Below are positions 26,714 through 36,583 of a stretch of DNA of 64,000 nucleotides, one piece after another. Source of the stretch: Halomonas sp. SpR1. GTDB taxonomy: Bacteria > Pseudomonadota > Gammaproteobacteria > Pseudomonadales > Halomonadaceae. Each line of letters begins with the position of its first letter. Position 1 is the stretch's first letter. The stretch spans positions 1-64,000 of the forward strand of contig NZ_JAUAMB010000001.1 of assembly GCF_031010175.1 (NCBI RefSeq). Reading direction: 5' to 3'. Both the position numbers and the translations under genes were made by a program. The notes under the pieces were generated by a model, which was not told the origin of the DNA, made no database searches, and was given only the letters and a program-made list of their open reading frames with translations.

Positions 26714-27688
26714 ATGTCACACCCGTTTAGCTCTCTTTCGCCCGATTTAGTGATGTCTGCAGTGGAGTCGCTGGATATTTGGCCTGCAGGCGAGCCTTTT
26801 GCGCTGAACAGCTATGAAAACCGTGTGCTGCTGTTTCGCGATGACGACGGCAAAAACTGGATTGTTAAGTTTTATCGGCCTGACCGCTGGTCAGATAGTG
26901 CGATTCAGGAGGAGCACGATTTTCTGCAGGAGCTGGTAGATCAGCAGGTGCCGGTAGTGGCGCCGTGGCGTAATAAAGCAGGTGTGTCGTTACACTATTT
27001 TAAGGATTTTCGGTTTACGCTGTTTCCCCATTGCCCTGGCCAGGCGCCGGAGTTGGATAACCCTTCGCACCTGTTTGCAATGGGGGAGTTGCTGGGTCGG
27101 TTGCACCAGGTGTCGGCTAAAAAAGCCTTCCAGCACCGCCCACGTTTAGAGATGGCCAGCGGTATCCTTGATGCTCAACAGCGCGTGCTGGCCAGCGCTT
27201 GGATGAATAGTCATCAGCGTCGGGCCTATGACCGTGTGATTGAGAAGGTGCATCAGCAGCTTATAAAGCATGATGTGCCCGCCAGCAGTATGATTCGCTG
27301 TCACGGTGACTGCCATTTGGGCAATGTGCTTGGGCGTGATGAGCAGTTTACCCTGGTAGATTTTGACGACTGCACCATGGCGCCCGCTATGCAAGATATC
27401 TGGATGCTACTGCCTACCGATGATCCGCAAGGGTGGCGATCCCACTTAAGTGAAATTACCGAAGGGTATGAAGAGACGCGTCCTTTTCCTACTGAGCAGA
27501 TGGCGCTTATTGAGCCGCTAAGAAGTTATCGGCTGATAAGGCATTCGGCGTGGCTGGTATCGCGTTGGGATGATCCCGCTTTTCCTCGGGCGTTCCCCTG
27601 GCTGGCGGATAGCGGCTATTGGGATCAGCATATCCGCCAATTAGAGCAGCAGTGTTTGCAGTTGGACGAGCCGCGCTGGCTGGCATAG
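26714..27688 (+). CDS. srkA: Stress-response serine/threonine kinase SrkA (YihE)
   Basis: 324 aa from ATG at 26714 (AGGAG upstream). It is an aminoglycoside-phosphotransferase-fold kinase. Motifs are NSYENRVLLFRDDDGKNWIVKFYRP (nucleotide loop and Lys), IRCHGDCHLGNVL (catalytic loop) and LVDFDDC (metal Asp). In E. coli SrkA counters MazF-linked death and envelope stress, and it lies upstream of dsbA there. Here dsbA is not adjacent. Confidence 0.9.
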   Translation: MSHPFSSLSPDLVMSAVESLDIWPAGEPFALNSYENRVLLFRDDDGKNWIVKFYRPDRWSDSAIQEEHDFLQELVDQQVPVVAPWRNKAGVSLHYFKDFRFTLFPHCPGQAPELDNPSHLFAMGELLGRLHQVSAKKAFQHRPRLEMASGILDAQQRVLASAWMNSHQRRAYDRVIEKVHQQLIKHDVPASSMIRCHGDCHLGNVLGRDEQFTLVDFDDCTMAPAMQDIWMLLPTDDPQGWRSHLSEITEGYEETRPFPTEQMALIEPLRSYRLIRHSAWLVSRWDDPAFPRAFPWLADSGYWDQHIRQLEQQCLQLDEPRWLA

Positions 27689-27711
27689 CAGCTATGGATT
27701 AAACAGCCTGA

Positions 27712-28320
27712 TTAATCCTGAATCACAGTTTTAGTAGGCACAGTCCCCTCAGGCGCAGCTTCGTCAGGCACAGACTCTTCGCGAGGAACGGGATTACCGA
27801 TACCCTCTCCGTCTACCTGCCGACGCTGCTCGTTAAGTTCTGCAGAAGGATTGTCCTGCTCTTTAATCTCGACGGGCTGATCCAACGTAAGGAGGAATGC
27901 CTGGCCAGGGGAGAGTGAACACGCTGTGCCTTCGCAGGCGATGCCGTATTGTCCCTCTTTGTCATAAGCGCTGGCACTAAATTCGCCAGTGAAAATATTA
28001 CTGTCAGCGTCGTGTGTTTCAATACAGGTCGCCTCTTGGGTCGTAACGCGAATGCGCTCGTCGACCAGGTGTGCACTGCCTATGATGACGCAGTATTCAG
28101 GTAAAGAGTGCGAGGCGCTGGCGGCTTGAGTAGGGTGTAGCAAAATATCGTTCAGGCGCGTTTGGTTTGATTCAAATGCAAGCTCTTCAACGACTTCTAC
28201 GCCGACGGTTGCTTCATTGGGTAGAGAAAGCGTGGCTTCTGAAGCTACAGCCAAGAACGGCGTAGCAAAAAAAGGGGCCGCGAGGGCGGTTAACCAAAAA
28301 GGCGTTGGTTTAAATGACAT
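27712..28320 (-). CDS. Secreted protein, unassigned
   Basis: 202 aa with a signal peptide ending near LAVASEA. Four cysteines lie in two close groups in the middle (YCVIIGSA, EATCIETHD, GIACEGTACSL), suggesting periplasmic disulfides. The block from LVDERIRVTTQEATCIE to GQYGIACEG faintly recalls a beta-domain of conjugation proteins of the TraB/IcmE type, but no such genes are near and I do not rely on it. The last about 55 residues are Pro/Glu-rich and probably disordered. Confidence 0.6.
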   Translation of the reverse strand: MSFKPTPFWLTALAAPFFATPFLAVASEATLSLPNEATVGVEVVEELAFESNQTRLNDILLHPTQAASASHSLPEYCVIIGSAHLVDERIRVTTQEATCIETHDADSNIFTGEFSASAYDKEGQYGIACEGTACSLSPGQAFLLTLDQPVEIKEQDNPSAELNEQRRQVDGEGIGNPVPREESVPDEAAPEGTVPTKTVIQD

Positions 28321-28707
28321 AGCGAACTCTCGATGTTGGCGCCTGCGATAAAGGCAGTAAAAATGAACCCATGAATCATAGCACAGGGCCCTGGGTTACA
28401 AAGTGAACCACGCGGCGCTCTGTCGCAGTTAAACAAGTCACAGGCAACCGAGATGCGGTAAAATGCTCCCCTTGCTTAATACTCGTTGTGCAAGATCTTT
28501 TAAAGGTATACCTTTTGTATAATGTACGTAGATGAGGGGCGAAGTTTATGTCGCTCTAATGAAGGTGTTACTTCTCATGGGCAAAAAGGGAATTGCCCTT
28601 GGTGACCGCCTGGACGCGATTGCGCATGGATCTTGGGATAGTTCTTGAGATGGCTCTTGGGATGGTTCTTGAGATGGTTTTTGAGATAGTTATTGATGAG
28701 GCTAAAT
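28321..28707 (+). promoter_or_regulatory. folE upstream region with promoter-like palindrome
   Basis: No gene longer than a few codons is supported. AAAGGTATACCTTT (28502-28515) is a perfect 14-bp palindrome directly upstream of a consensus -10 TATAAT (28518-28523). No clear -35 is seen, so the palindrome may be an activator or repressor site. A 23-codon frame starts at ATG 28577 and ends inside the tandem repeats; it is not called. The last 70 bp are the 12-bp repeat array. Confidence 0.5.
28631..28700. repeat. 12-bp tandem repeat array in the folE leader
   Basis: Five perfect-length units starting at 28631, 28643, 28655, 28667 and 28679, then a decayed sixth. Units are TCTTGGGATAGT, TCTTGAGATGGC, TCTTGGGATGGT, TCTTGAGATGGT and TTTTGAGATAGT. 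The array ends eight bases before the folE start. Confidence 0.9.
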
Positions 28708-29259
28708 ATGTCCGATGATATTGCTGAGCACTACCGCCAGATAATCTCAGCACTTGGCGAAGACCCCAATCGAGAAGGGTTACGAGATACGCCTAAGCGT
28801 GCAGCCAAGGCTATGCAGTTTCTCAATGCGGGCTACACTCAGTCATTGGACGAGATTATTAATGGCGCGGTGTTTGAGTCGCAAACGGATGAAATGGTGC
28901 TGGTAAAAGACATTGAGCTCTACTCCATGTGTGAGCATCATCTGCTGCCATTTATCGGCAAATGCCATATCGCTTATTTGCCTGACGGGAAAGTGTTAGG
29001 CCTCTCTAAGTTTGCCCGTATCGTCGACATGTTTGCCCGTCGTATGCAGATTCAGGAGAACCTAACCCGTGAAATCGCCGAGGCCGTGCAGGAGGTTACC
29101 CAGGCAAAGGGCGTTGCCGTGGTCATTGAAGCGCGACACCTTTGCATGATGATGCGTGGCGTGGAGAAACAAAACTCCAGCATGACATCGTCGGTAATGC
29201 TGGGTGGCTTCCGCAAGAACCAAGCGACTCGGCAAGAGTTTTTAATGCTCATTAGCTAA
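28708..29259 (+). CDS. folE: GTP cyclohydrolase I
   Basis: Converts GTP to dihydroneopterin triphosphate, first step of folate synthesis; cytosolic. 183 aa from ATG at 28708, preceded by GAGG. The N-terminal half has [19 protein letters not shown]. The active-site motifs are [20 protein letters not shown] and [18 protein letters not shown] (both split), with the Cys and His residues that bind zinc in FolE type IA. Confidence 0.96.
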   Translation: MSDDIAEHYRQIISALGEDPNREGLRDTPKRAAKAMQFLNAGYTQSLDEIINGAVFESQTDEMVLVKDIELYSMCEHHLLPFIGKCHIAYLPDGKVLGLSKFARIVDMFARRMQIQENLTREIAEAVQEVTQAKGVAVVIEARHLCMMMRGVEKQNSSMTSSVMLGGFRKNQATRQEFLMLIS

Positions 29260-29379
29260 ATTAACCGGTGGCCCGCGGCCGGTGGATCATGCCGTAAATT
29301 TGGTTTAAAGGGGTGTTTCGTCTTAGCATGAAGACGTTAATGAGCCTACGAGGCCATCATTTTTGGTCAGGAGCCTGTC

Positions 29380-30837
29380 ATGGAAGCGCTTAAAGAAACA
29401 CAGCTATATTGCCCCTTTGCTTATATCGACGGCAGTTGGGTCGCGGCAGATAGTGGCGAGCAGATTACCGTATTAAACCCGGCCACCGGTGAATCGATTG
29501 GCGATATTCCTCGCCTGGGCAAGGCTGAGACCGAGCGGGCCATTGATGCCGCAGATGCTGCGTTACCGGCCTGGCGAGCGCTGACGGCCCAAGAGCGCGC
29601 TGACTTACTGTTGAAATGGCACGATCTGATGCTGGAGCATCAGCAGGATCTTGCCATGCTGATGACCTACGAGCAGGGCAAACCGCTAAAAGAAGCCGCG
29701 GGTGAAATCGCTTATGCAGCCAGCTTTTTACGCTGGTTTGCCGAAGAAGCGCGGCGCGTTTACGGCGAAACAATTCCCGCGGCAAATACCAATCAGCGCA
29801 TTGTCGTTACTAAACAGCCTGTCGGTGTGGTGGGGGCGATTACACCGTGGAATTTCCCTGCGGCGATGATTACCCGTAAAGCCGGTGCAGCACTGGCCGC
29901 TGGTTGCACGATAGTGGTTAAGCCCGCTAGCCAGACTCCTTTCTCTGCGACGGCTTTAGCGCTGTTGGCCGAACGGGCAGGTATCCCGCGTGGTGTCTTT
30001 AACGTAGTACCCGGAAGCGCTAGCGATATTGCCCAAGCGATGACTCAGTCACCTAAGGTACGCAAGATCACCTTTACCGGTTCGACCGAGGTGGGGCGCA
30101 AGCTGATGGCCCAAGCGGCGGAACATATCCAGAAAATATCGCTAGAGCTGGGCGGTAATGCGCCCTTTATCGTGTTTGAGGATGCCGATTTAGACGCCGC
30201 CGTGGAAGGCGCCATGGCCGCCAAATTCCGCAACGCCGGGCAAACCTGCGTCTGCACTAACCGCTTTTTGGTTCAGTCCAGCGTGATTAACGCCTTTTGT
30301 GAAAAATTGGCGGTCGCCATGAACAGCGAACTGCATGTGGGGGATGGTACCAAGCCCAATATCAATATCGGTCCGTTAATCGATGATAACGCAGTTAAAA
30401 AAGTCAGCGAGCATGTGCAGGACGCCATCGATAATGGCGCTGAACTCTTGTTGGGTGGCCATCCGCATCCGCTGGGCGGCAATTTCTTTACGCCGACGCT
30501 GATCAGTTTCGCGACTGACAAGATGAAAGTGGCTCACGAAGAGACCTTTGGGCCATTAGCTGCTGTCTTCCCGTTTGACGATGAGGAGACCGCTATTGAG
30601 ATGGCCAATGACACCCAGTATGGCTTGGCGTCCTATTTCTACTCACGTGACCTTGCCCGCGTATGGCGCGTAGCCGAGGCGCTGGAGTACGGTATGGTGG
30701 GCATTAATACCGGCGCTATTTCCAACGCTGCTGCGCCGTTTGGGGGTGTGAAAGCCTCGGGGCTGGGGCGTGAAGGCGGCCATCAAGGTCTGGAAGAGTA
30801 CCTTGAAACCAAGTATCTATGCATTGACCTTGGCTAA
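29380..30837 (+). CDS. gabD: Succinate-semialdehyde dehydrogenase (NADP+)
   Basis: 485-aa aldehyde dehydrogenase. ITPWNFPAAMITRKAGAAL, TFTGSTEVGRKLM, SLELGGNAPFIVFEDAD (catalytic Glu) and NAGQTCVCTNRFLVQ (catalytic Cys) are typical GabD. AAPFGGVKASGLGREGG closes the protein. It oxidises succinate semialdehyde from GABA or putrescine breakdown to succinate. No gabT is next to it. A closely related glutarate-semialdehyde activity (DavD) is the main alternative. A terminator follows. Confidence 0.9.
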   Translation: MEALKETQLYCPFAYIDGSWVAADSGEQITVLNPATGESIGDIPRLGKAETERAIDAADAALPAWRALTAQERADLLLKWHDLMLEHQQDLAMLMTYEQGKPLKEAAGEIAYAASFLRWFAEEARRVYGETIPAANTNQRIVVTKQPVGVVGAITPWNFPAAMITRKAGAALAAGCTIVVKPASQTPFSATALALLAERAGIPRGVFNVVPGSASDIAQAMTQSPKVRKITFTGSTEVGRKLMAQAAEHIQKISLELGGNAPFIVFEDADLDAAVEGAMAAKFRNAGQTCVCTNRFLVQSSVINAFCEKLAVAMNSELHVGDGTKPNINIGPLIDDNAVKKVSEHVQDAIDNGAELLLGGHPHPLGGNFFTPTLISFATDKMKVAHEETFGPLAAVFPFDDEETAIEMANDTQYGLASYFYSRDLARVWRVAEALEYGMVGINTGAISNAAAPFGGVKASGLGREGGHQGLEEYLETKYLCIDLG

Positions 30838-30886
30838 TTCTCGTATCGCCGCTTATTGAACATAAGAGGGTTCACGAGAGCGTAAA

Positions 30887-30919
30887 AAAGCCCCATCGGC
30901 ACAGTGCCGATGGGGCTTT
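30887..30919. terminator. Bidirectional terminator between gabD and purH
   Basis: AAAGCCCCATCGGCAC (30887-30902) and GTGCCGATGGGGCTTT (30904-30919) form a 16-bp perfect stem, with an A-run before it and T-rich bases after. Confidence 0.88.
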
Positions 30920-30948
30920 GTCGTTTTTGCTGATATTAAAAAAGGCGT

Positions 30949-32565
30949 TTAGTGACGGAAGTGGCGCATACCGGTAAAGACCATGGCAATACCTGCTTCG
31001 TTGGCTGCATCGATCACTTCCTGGTCGCGCATGGAGCCGCCGGGCTGAATAACGGCGGTAATCCCAGCTGCAGCGGCGGCATCGATACCATCACGGAAAG
31101 GGAAGAAAGCGTCAGACGCCATCACCGAGCCGGGCACCGAAAGCCCTTCGTCAGCGGCTTTAATGCCGGCGATTTTGGCCGAATAAACGCGGCTCATTTG
31201 GCCAGCGCCCACGCCCACGGTTTGGCCCTCTTTGGCGTACACAATGGCGTTAGATTTTACAAATTTGGCTACGCGCCAGGCAAAAGCCAGATCACGCAGC
31301 TCTTGCTCGCTGGGAGCGCGCTGGCTAACCACGGTCAATTCATCGCGAGTGACCATGCCGTCGTCGCGCTGCTGCACCAGCAAGCCGCCATTGACGCGCT
31401 TAAAGTCCAACGCAGGCTGCTGCTCAGCTGGCCAGTGGGCGCTGACGTCTAATAAGCGCACATTCTGCTTATTGGCCACAATAGCAGCGGCTTCATCGCT
31501 AACGCCGGGCGCAATAATCACCTCGACAAACTGGCGGTCGATAATTGCCTGGGCTGTTTCCGCATCCAGCGGCGTATTGAAGGCGATAATACCGCCAAAC
31601 GCGCTGGTAGGATCCGTGGCAAACGCTTTGTCATAGGCCGCAAGCGCGGTGGCGCCGATGGCGACGCCGCAGGGGTTGGCGTGCTTAACGATAACGCAGG
31701 CGGTCTCGTTAAAGGCCTTGACGCACTCAAAGGCGGCGTCGGTATCGGCCACGTTGTTATAAGAAAGCGGTTTGCCCTGGAGCATTTTTGCGGTAGCAAC
31801 GCTGGGCTCGCTTGCCTGGGGGTCTACGTAGAAGGCCGCTTGTTGATGGGGGTTTTCGCCGTAACGCATATCCTGCTTTTTATCGAGCTGCAGGTTAAAG
31901 GTGCGCGGGAACACTTCATCAGCAGTATTAACCTTACGACCCAAGTAGTCTGCAATCGCGCCGTCGTAGCCAGCAGTATGCTCAAAAGCTTTCACTGCTA
32001 AATCGAAACGCGTGCCGCGACTGACGTGGCCATCTTGGGCGGCCAACTCGCCTAGCACGCGGGCATAATCACTGCTATTGACCACAATGGTGGTGTAAGC
32101 GTGGTTTTTGGCGCAGGCGCGAACCATGGTAGGGCCGCCGATATCGATATTCTCGATGGCATCTTCAAGCGTGCAGTCAGGCTTGGCAACGGTGGCGGCG
32201 AAGGGGTAGAGATTGACCACTACCATATCGATCGGCGTGATTTCGTTCTCGGCCATTACCGCATCATCCTGGCCGCGACGGGCTAAAATGCCGCCGTGAA
32301 TTTTCGGGTGTAGCGTTTTAACTCGGCCATCCATAATTTCGGGGAAGCCGGTGTGCTCAGACACCTCTTTCACGGCAATAGCATTTTCTTGCAGCAGGCG
32401 GAAAGTACCGCCCGTGGAGAGCAGTTCAACGCCGTGCTCGGCGAGGCCGCGGGCGAATTCAATAATGCCGGTTTTATCAGAAACGCTCAGCAGGGCGCGG
32501 CGGACGGGGGTGGCGTTGCTGTCAGTCAGGGAAGGATTATCAGCCATGAGAGGGGTATCAGCCAT
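30949..32565 (-). CDS. purH: Bifunctional AICAR formyltransferase / IMP cyclohydrolase
   Basis: Last two steps of IMP synthesis; 538 aa. The N-terminal cyclohydrolase domain begins [20 protein letters not shown]. The formyltransferase half shows [11 protein letters not shown] with the catalytic Lys-His, and ends near [11 protein letters not shown]. The first codons are duplicated (Met-Ala-Asp twice, 18 bp apart), so either Met may start; the first is used here. It is separate from the fis operon upstream. Confidence 0.97.
   Translation of the reverse strand: MADTPLMADNPSLTDSNATPVRRALLSVSDKTGIIEFARGLAEHGVELLSTGGTFRLLQENAIAVKEVSEHTGFPEIMDGRVKTLHPKIHGGILARRGQDDAVMAENEITPIDMVVVNLYPFAATVAKPDCTLEDAIENIDIGGPTMVRACAKNHAYTTIVVNSSDYARVLGELAAQDGHVSRGTRFDLAVKAFEHTAGYDGAIADYLGRKVNTADEVFPRTFNLQLDKKQDMRYGENPHQQAAFYVDPQASEPSVATAKMLQGKPLSYNNVADTDAAFECVKAFNETACVIVKHANPCGVAIGATALAAYDKAFATDPTSAFGGIIAFNTPLDAETAQAIIDRQFVEVIIAPGVSDEAAAIVANKQNVRLLDVSAHWPAEQQPALDFKRVNGGLLVQQRDDGMVTRDELTVVSQRAPSEQELRDLAFAWRVAKFVKSNAIVYAKEGQTVGVGAGQMSRVYSAKIAGIKAADEGLSVPGSVMASDAFFPFRDGIDAAAAAGITAVIQPGGSMRDQEVIDAANEAGIAMVFTGMRHFRH
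32539..32565 (-). repeat. 18-bp period duplication at the purH start codon
   Basis: ATCAGCCAT occurs at 32539-32547 and at 32557-32565; on the coding strand ATGGCTGAT is repeated in frame. It yields two tandem start sites for PurH. Confidence 0.7.
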
Positions 32566-32591
32566 TAGAGTGCTCGTGTGCAGAGTCGAGA

Positions 32592-32626
32592 ATTAAAAAC
32601 AACAACGCCCCAGGGTTATGGGGCGT
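32592..32626 (-). terminator. Terminator of dusB-fis overlapping the fis stop
   Basis: On the minus strand ACGCCCCA (32626 to 32619) and TGGGGCGT (32612 to 32605) form a stem whose loop holds the fis stop codon, followed by TTGTTGTTTTTAATT. The last fis codons are thus part of the terminator. Confidence 0.78.
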
Positions 32627-32981
32627 CACCTTCGATTAGTCCGTATAGCTTGAGCTTTTTGCGCAGGGTGCCGCGGTTTAGCCCGAGTACATCAGCAGCC
32701 CGCGTCTGATTGCCGTCGGTGTGCTCCAAAACGCAGGCCAGCAGTGGCGCTTCTACTTCGGCCATTACCATAGCGTAAAGATCGCTAGCCTGGCTGCCGT
32801 CTAAATGCTCAAAGTAGCGGCGCATAGCCGTTTCCACTGCCTCCCGGAGCGGCTGCGGCGGCGAGTTAGCCGCAGGGTCTGCTAGCGTACCCGCTAAAGG
32901 GGAGTTGCTCTCGTAAAAGGCGTCGCTGGTAAGAGCGTCGCTTGAGTAGTTGTCGCTAGATAGAAGATCGCGTTCGGTCAT
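32616..32981 (-). CDS. fis: DNA-binding protein Fis
   Basis: Nucleoid-associated regulator, 121 aa against 98 in E. coli; the extra length is an acidic/Ser-rich N-terminus. The core helices [18 protein letters not shown] and the C-terminal helix-turn-helix [20 protein letters not shown] are conserved. It starts in an ATGA overlap with dusB, the arrangement known across gammaproteobacteria. Confidence 0.96.
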   Translation of the reverse strand: MTERDLLSSDNYSSDALTSDAFYESNSPLAGTLADPAANSPPQPLREAVETAMRRYFEHLDGSQASDLYAMVMAEVEAPLLACVLEHTDGNQTRAADVLGLNRGTLRKKLKLYGLIEGDAP

Positions 32982-34060
32982 GCAGCATAGCTTCCTTTGG
33001 CTAGCAAACGCGTGGCGGCGCCGGGGGCCATCGCGTTATTGATCCAATCAAATTGCGTTTCAGGTGACGCTAACGCATTGAACTGCTGCTTAAGCGCGCG
33101 CTGTTGTGGCGGCGTAAAGCGTTGGTCGTCGCTGAGGTACCAGCCGACATGTTTGCGCGCGATACGCACACCCATGGTGGTGCCATAAAACGCGTGCAAC
33201 GCTTCTAAGTGCCCGTGAAGCACTTGGTGGCGCTCCGCGAGGCTTGGCAGCGCCATCCGCTCTCCATGTTGGAGATAGTGGTTGATCTGTTGAAAGATCC
33301 ACGGGTTACCCTGAGCACCACGGCCGACCATCACTGCATCAGCGCCGGTATAAGCGAGTACTTCGGCGGCTTTTTCCGGACTTGTTATGTCGCCGTTAGC
33401 AATTATCGGGATCGATAGGTGAGATTTGATCTCGGCAATTGTGTCGTACTCTGCTTGTCCAGTATAGCGCTGCTGGCGATGACGGCCATGTACAGCGAGC
33501 GATTGAATGCCAGCTGACTCGGCGAGCCGGGCAATGCGCAGGGCATTATTTGATTCGGCGCACCAGCCTGTGCGGATTTTTAGTGTGACGGGTATCTCAA
33601 CCGCTGCTACTACCGCATCGAGTATTTCAGCTACCAAGGCTTCATCGCGAAGCAACGCCGACCCTGCCGCTTTGTTACACACTTTTTTGGCCGGGCAGCC
33701 CATATTGATATCAATAACCTGCGCGCCCAGCTCGGCATTCAAACGCGCTGCCTGGGCGAGCATTTCAGCGTCGCCTCCAGCAATTTGCACCACTCTCGGC
33801 TCAGGCTCACCACGGTGATCCATGCGCAGCAGGGATTTGCGAGTATGCCATAGACTGGGGTCTGCAGTGACCATTTCCCCCACGACCCATCCAGCGCCAA
33901 GCCGCCGGCATAGTTGGCGGAAAGGGCGGTCGGTGACACCGGCCATTGGCGCAAGCATAACCCGATTGGGTAATGCAAACGAACCGATGGCGACTGATCC
34001 ATTGGTGGCCGATACATTGGTGATTGGGCCAATGTTGGCAGGTGGTGGGTTTAACGTCAT
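32978..34060 (-). CDS. dusB: tRNA-dihydrouridine synthase B
   Basis: FMN enzyme reducing uridine in the tRNA D-loop. 360 aa from ATG at 34060; the open frame continues upstream into prmA without family content. Motifs are [35 protein letters not shown] (catalytic Cys), [15 protein letters not shown] and [17 protein letters not shown] (FMN phosphate). A roughly 30-residue Asn/Pro-rich lead precedes the barrel. It is coupled to fis. Confidence 0.95.
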   Translation of the reverse strand: MTLNPPPANIGPITNVSATNGSVAIGSFALPNRVMLAPMAGVTDRPFRQLCRRLGAGWVVGEMVTADPSLWHTRKSLLRMDHRGEPEPRVVQIAGGDAEMLAQAARLNAELGAQVIDINMGCPAKKVCNKAAGSALLRDEALVAEILDAVVAAVEIPVTLKIRTGWCAESNNALRIARLAESAGIQSLAVHGRHRQQRYTGQAEYDTIAEIKSHLSIPIIANGDITSPEKAAEVLAYTGADAVMVGRGAQGNPWIFQQINHYLQHGERMALPSLAERHQVLHGHLEALHAFYGTTMGVRIARKHVGWYLSDDQRFTPPQQRALKQQFNALASPETQFDWINNAMAPGAATRLLAKGSYAA

Positions 34061-34173
34061 GGCATCGAACTTTATTGGTTTTGAGCAGTGAGTGCTGGGA
34101 TGGCGACGAGTAGGCGTTTCAAGGGGGCGTATGATACGCCTACTCGCTGATGGGGTGAAGGCCAATTGCCGCT

Positions 34174-35088
34174 TTAACGCGAACGCACGCCGCTCAGCCG
34201 TACCCATCCTTCGCGGATTACGGGCTCATCCATGATAAGGCCCTGCGTTGCATAGGCTTCGTAAACATCATCGGCCTGATTGGCCAAAATCCCCGATAGC
34301 GCAATGCGGCCGCCAGGTGCCACATGCCCGGCAATCATCGGTGCCAGTTCAACCAACGGGCCGGCTAGAATATTGGCGGTCACGATAGGATAGTGGCCGC
34401 CATCGCTTAACTGCTCAGGGTAGTAGAGAGTTAAATCCGACTCAGCAATAGCGTTACGCTCAGCATTGTCGCGGCTGGCCTGTAGCGCCTGGGGATCAAT
34501 ATCGGTGGCATCGGCATGGCGAGCGCCTAGTTTAAGCGCAGCAATGGCGAGAATGCCGGAGCCACAGCCTACATCCAGCACTTTTTGTCCTGCTAGATGA
34601 CCCGCCACCGCCAGCTCATCCAGCCACTCCAGGCACAGTGCAGTGGTCGGGTGCGTGCCGGTGCCAAAGGCAAGGCCAGGGTCGAGTATCAAGTTAACGG
34701 CGTTGGCCTCGGGTGGTTCGTGCCAGCTGGGAACAATCCACAGGCGTTGACCCATGCGCAGCGGCGTGAAGTCATCCATCCACTCCCGCTCCCAATCCCG
34801 ATCGGCAAGCAGCTCATACTCAATGGTCGGGCAGGGCTCGCCAGGCATCTGTTCCGACCAGGCGGCCTCGATGCGCTCCAGCATGCTCTCGACGCCCTCC
34901 AGGTCATCGTAGAGGCCGGTGAGGATGGTATCTTCCCATAGCGGGGTGGTGCCGCGTTCGGGCTCAAATACCGGATCATCGTGGGCATCTTGAAGGCCAA
35001 TGGCGGTCGCACCTTCCTCAAGCAGTAGCTCTTCAAGGAGCTCGGCCTGTTCGGGAGCGACGTGGGCTTTGAGTTGCAGCCAGGGCAT
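34174..35088 (-). CDS. prmA: Ribosomal protein L11 methyltransferase
   Basis: AdoMet-dependent methylation of L11; 304 aa from ATG at 35088, with GGAGAA upstream. The N-terminal substrate domain begins PWLQLKAHVAPEQAE. The catalytic domain has DVGCGSGILAIAALKLGA and VTANILAGPLVELAP. It lies between accC and dusB, a common gammaproteobacterial order. Confidence 0.96.
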   Translation of the reverse strand: MPWLQLKAHVAPEQAELLEELLLEEGATAIGLQDAHDDPVFEPERGTTPLWEDTILTGLYDDLEGVESMLERIEAAWSEQMPGEPCPTIEYELLADRDWEREWMDDFTPLRMGQRLWIVPSWHEPPEANAVNLILDPGLAFGTGTHPTTALCLEWLDELAVAGHLAGQKVLDVGCGSGILAIAALKLGARHADATDIDPQALQASRDNAERNAIAESDLTLYYPEQLSDGGHYPIVTANILAGPLVELAPMIAGHVAPGGRIALSGILANQADDVYEAYATQGLIMDEPVIREGWVRLSGVRSR

Positions 35089-35110
35089 GAGAGTTCTCCG
35101 CAAGGCGATT

Positions 35111-35155
35111 TAAAGACACATACAGTAAAGACACGTGCAGTAAAGACAAAGACGG
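35111..35155. repeat. 15-bp tandem repeat upstream of prmA
   Basis: TAAAGACACATACAG, TAAAGACACGTGCAG and TAAAGACAAAGACGG follow head to tail. They lie between the accC terminator-like hairpin and the prmA ribosome site. Confidence 0.8.
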
Positions 35156-35174
35156 GGTGGACATGGCCACCCCG
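35153..35174 (-). terminator. Terminator-like hairpin between accC and prmA
   Basis: CGGGGTGG (35153-35160) pairs with CCACCCCG (35167-35174). On the minus strand the tail is TCTTTGTCTTTAC, moderately T-rich and formed by the tandem repeats. It may attenuate read-through from accBC to prmA. Confidence 0.5.
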
Positions 35175-35211
35175 CTGGGTATCACATAGTGCGCTGGAAA
35201 GCGCTTAGCCG

Positions 35212-36552
35212 CTAGCTGCTGAGTTTCTTTTCCAGGTAATGAATGTTGACCCCGCCTTGACGGAAGTAGCTGTCGCGAACTAAATCTTTTTGCAGGTCGA
35301 TATTGGTTTTAATACCTTCCACCAGCAGTTCGTCGAGGGCATTGCGCATTCGTGTCAGGGCTGTTTCACGATCGGCGCCCCAGGTGATCAGCTTGCCGAT
35401 CAGAGAATCATAGTGCGGGGGTACGGTGTAGCCGGTATAGAGATGGGAATCCATGCGGACGCCTAAACCACCGGGGGCGTGAAACAGCGTTACCTTGCCG
35501 GGCGAGGGCATAAAGGTGCGCGAGTCTTCGGCGTTAATACGGCACTCAAAGGCGTGGCCATTGAGCTGTACATCTTCCTGCCGAATCGACAGCGGCAGGC
35601 CGGAAGCGATGCGTAGCTGCTCTTTGACGATATCCACGCCAGTGACCATTTCGGTGACTGGGTGCTCGACCTGTACGCGGGTATTCATCTCGATAAAGAA
35701 GTATTCGCCGTCTTCATACAAGAACTCAAAGGTACCTGCGCCGCGGTAGTTGATCTTGATACACGCCTGGCGGCACGCTTCAAGCACCTGGGCGCGAGCT
35801 TCTGGGTCAAGGCCTGGCGCCGGGGCTTCTTCGAGCACTTTTTGGTGACGCCGTTGCAGTGAGCAGTCGCGGTCATAAAGATGAATCGCGTTACCCTGGC
35901 CGTCAGCTAGCACCTGGACTTCGACGTGGCGCGGCTTCTCCAGGAACTTTTCCATGTAGACCGTGCCATCACCAAAGGCGGCGTGGGCTTCAGTACGGGT
36001 CACCGTAATCGCCGATAGCAGATGGCCTTCAGTGTGCACCACGCGCATACCACGCCCACCGCCGCCAGAAGCCGCCTTAATGATGACCGGGTAACCGATA
36101 CGTTGTGCAGTGGCTAGGTTGGTGGCGTCGTCGTCACCCAGTGGGCCGTCGGAGCCTGGAACCGTGGGAACGCCTGCTTCCTTCATTGACTGGATGGCGC
36201 TGACTTTATCGCCCATCAGGCGAATCGTCTCGGCGCGGGGGCCAATAAAGGTAAAGCCTGAACGCTCAACCTGTTCGGCAAAGTTGGCGTTTTCAGACAA
36301 AAAACCATAGCCAGGGTGTATAGCAGAGGAGTCAGTAACTTCGGCCGCACTGATCAGGGCCGGAATATTTAAGTAAGACTGCGCTGACGAAGCCGGGCCA
36401 ATACACACGGCTTCATCCGCCAAGCGAACGTGCATGAGTTCACGATCAGCCTTGGAATGCACCGCTACGGTTTTAATGCCCAGTTCTTTACAGGCCCGCA
36501 GGATACGGAGGGCAATCTCGCCGCGGTTGGCGATAAGTACCTTGTCCAGCAT
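35212..36552 (-). CDS. accC: Acetyl-CoA carboxylase, biotin carboxylase subunit
   Basis: ATP-dependent carboxylation of biotin on AccB. 447 aa from ATG at 36552, giving [17 protein letters not shown] as in E. coli. Motifs are [26 protein letters not shown] (ATP loop), [20 protein letters not shown] and [16 protein letters not shown]. It lies 31 bp after accB. Confidence 0.97.
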   Translation of the reverse strand: MLDKVLIANRGEIALRILRACKELGIKTVAVHSKADRELMHVRLADEAVCIGPASSAQSYLNIPALISAAEVTDSSAIHPGYGFLSENANFAEQVERSGFTFIGPRAETIRLMGDKVSAIQSMKEAGVPTVPGSDGPLGDDDATNLATAQRIGYPVIIKAASGGGGRGMRVVHTEGHLLSAITVTRTEAHAAFGDGTVYMEKFLEKPRHVEVQVLADGQGNAIHLYDRDCSLQRRHQKVLEEAPAPGLDPEARAQVLEACRQACIKINYRGAGTFEFLYEDGEYFFIEMNTRVQVEHPVTEMVTGVDIVKEQLRIASGLPLSIRQEDVQLNGHAFECRINAEDSRTFMPSPGKVTLFHAPGGLGVRMDSHLYTGYTVPPHYDSLIGKLITWGADRETALTRMRNALDELLVEGIKTNIDLQKDLVRDSYFRQGGVNIHYLEKKLSS

Positions 36553-36583
36553 GGGAGAGTCCACCCGTGTTGAAAATGAAAGA

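Noticed and set aside
28577..28648. 23-codon ORF upstream of folE running into the 12-bp repeats
   Set aside because: Very short, ends at a stop created by the repeat, no recognisable product.
34061..34207. 49-codon N-terminal extension of dusB
   Set aside because: It runs into the 3' end of prmA and adds residues unlike DusB; ATG at 34060 gives the normal protein.
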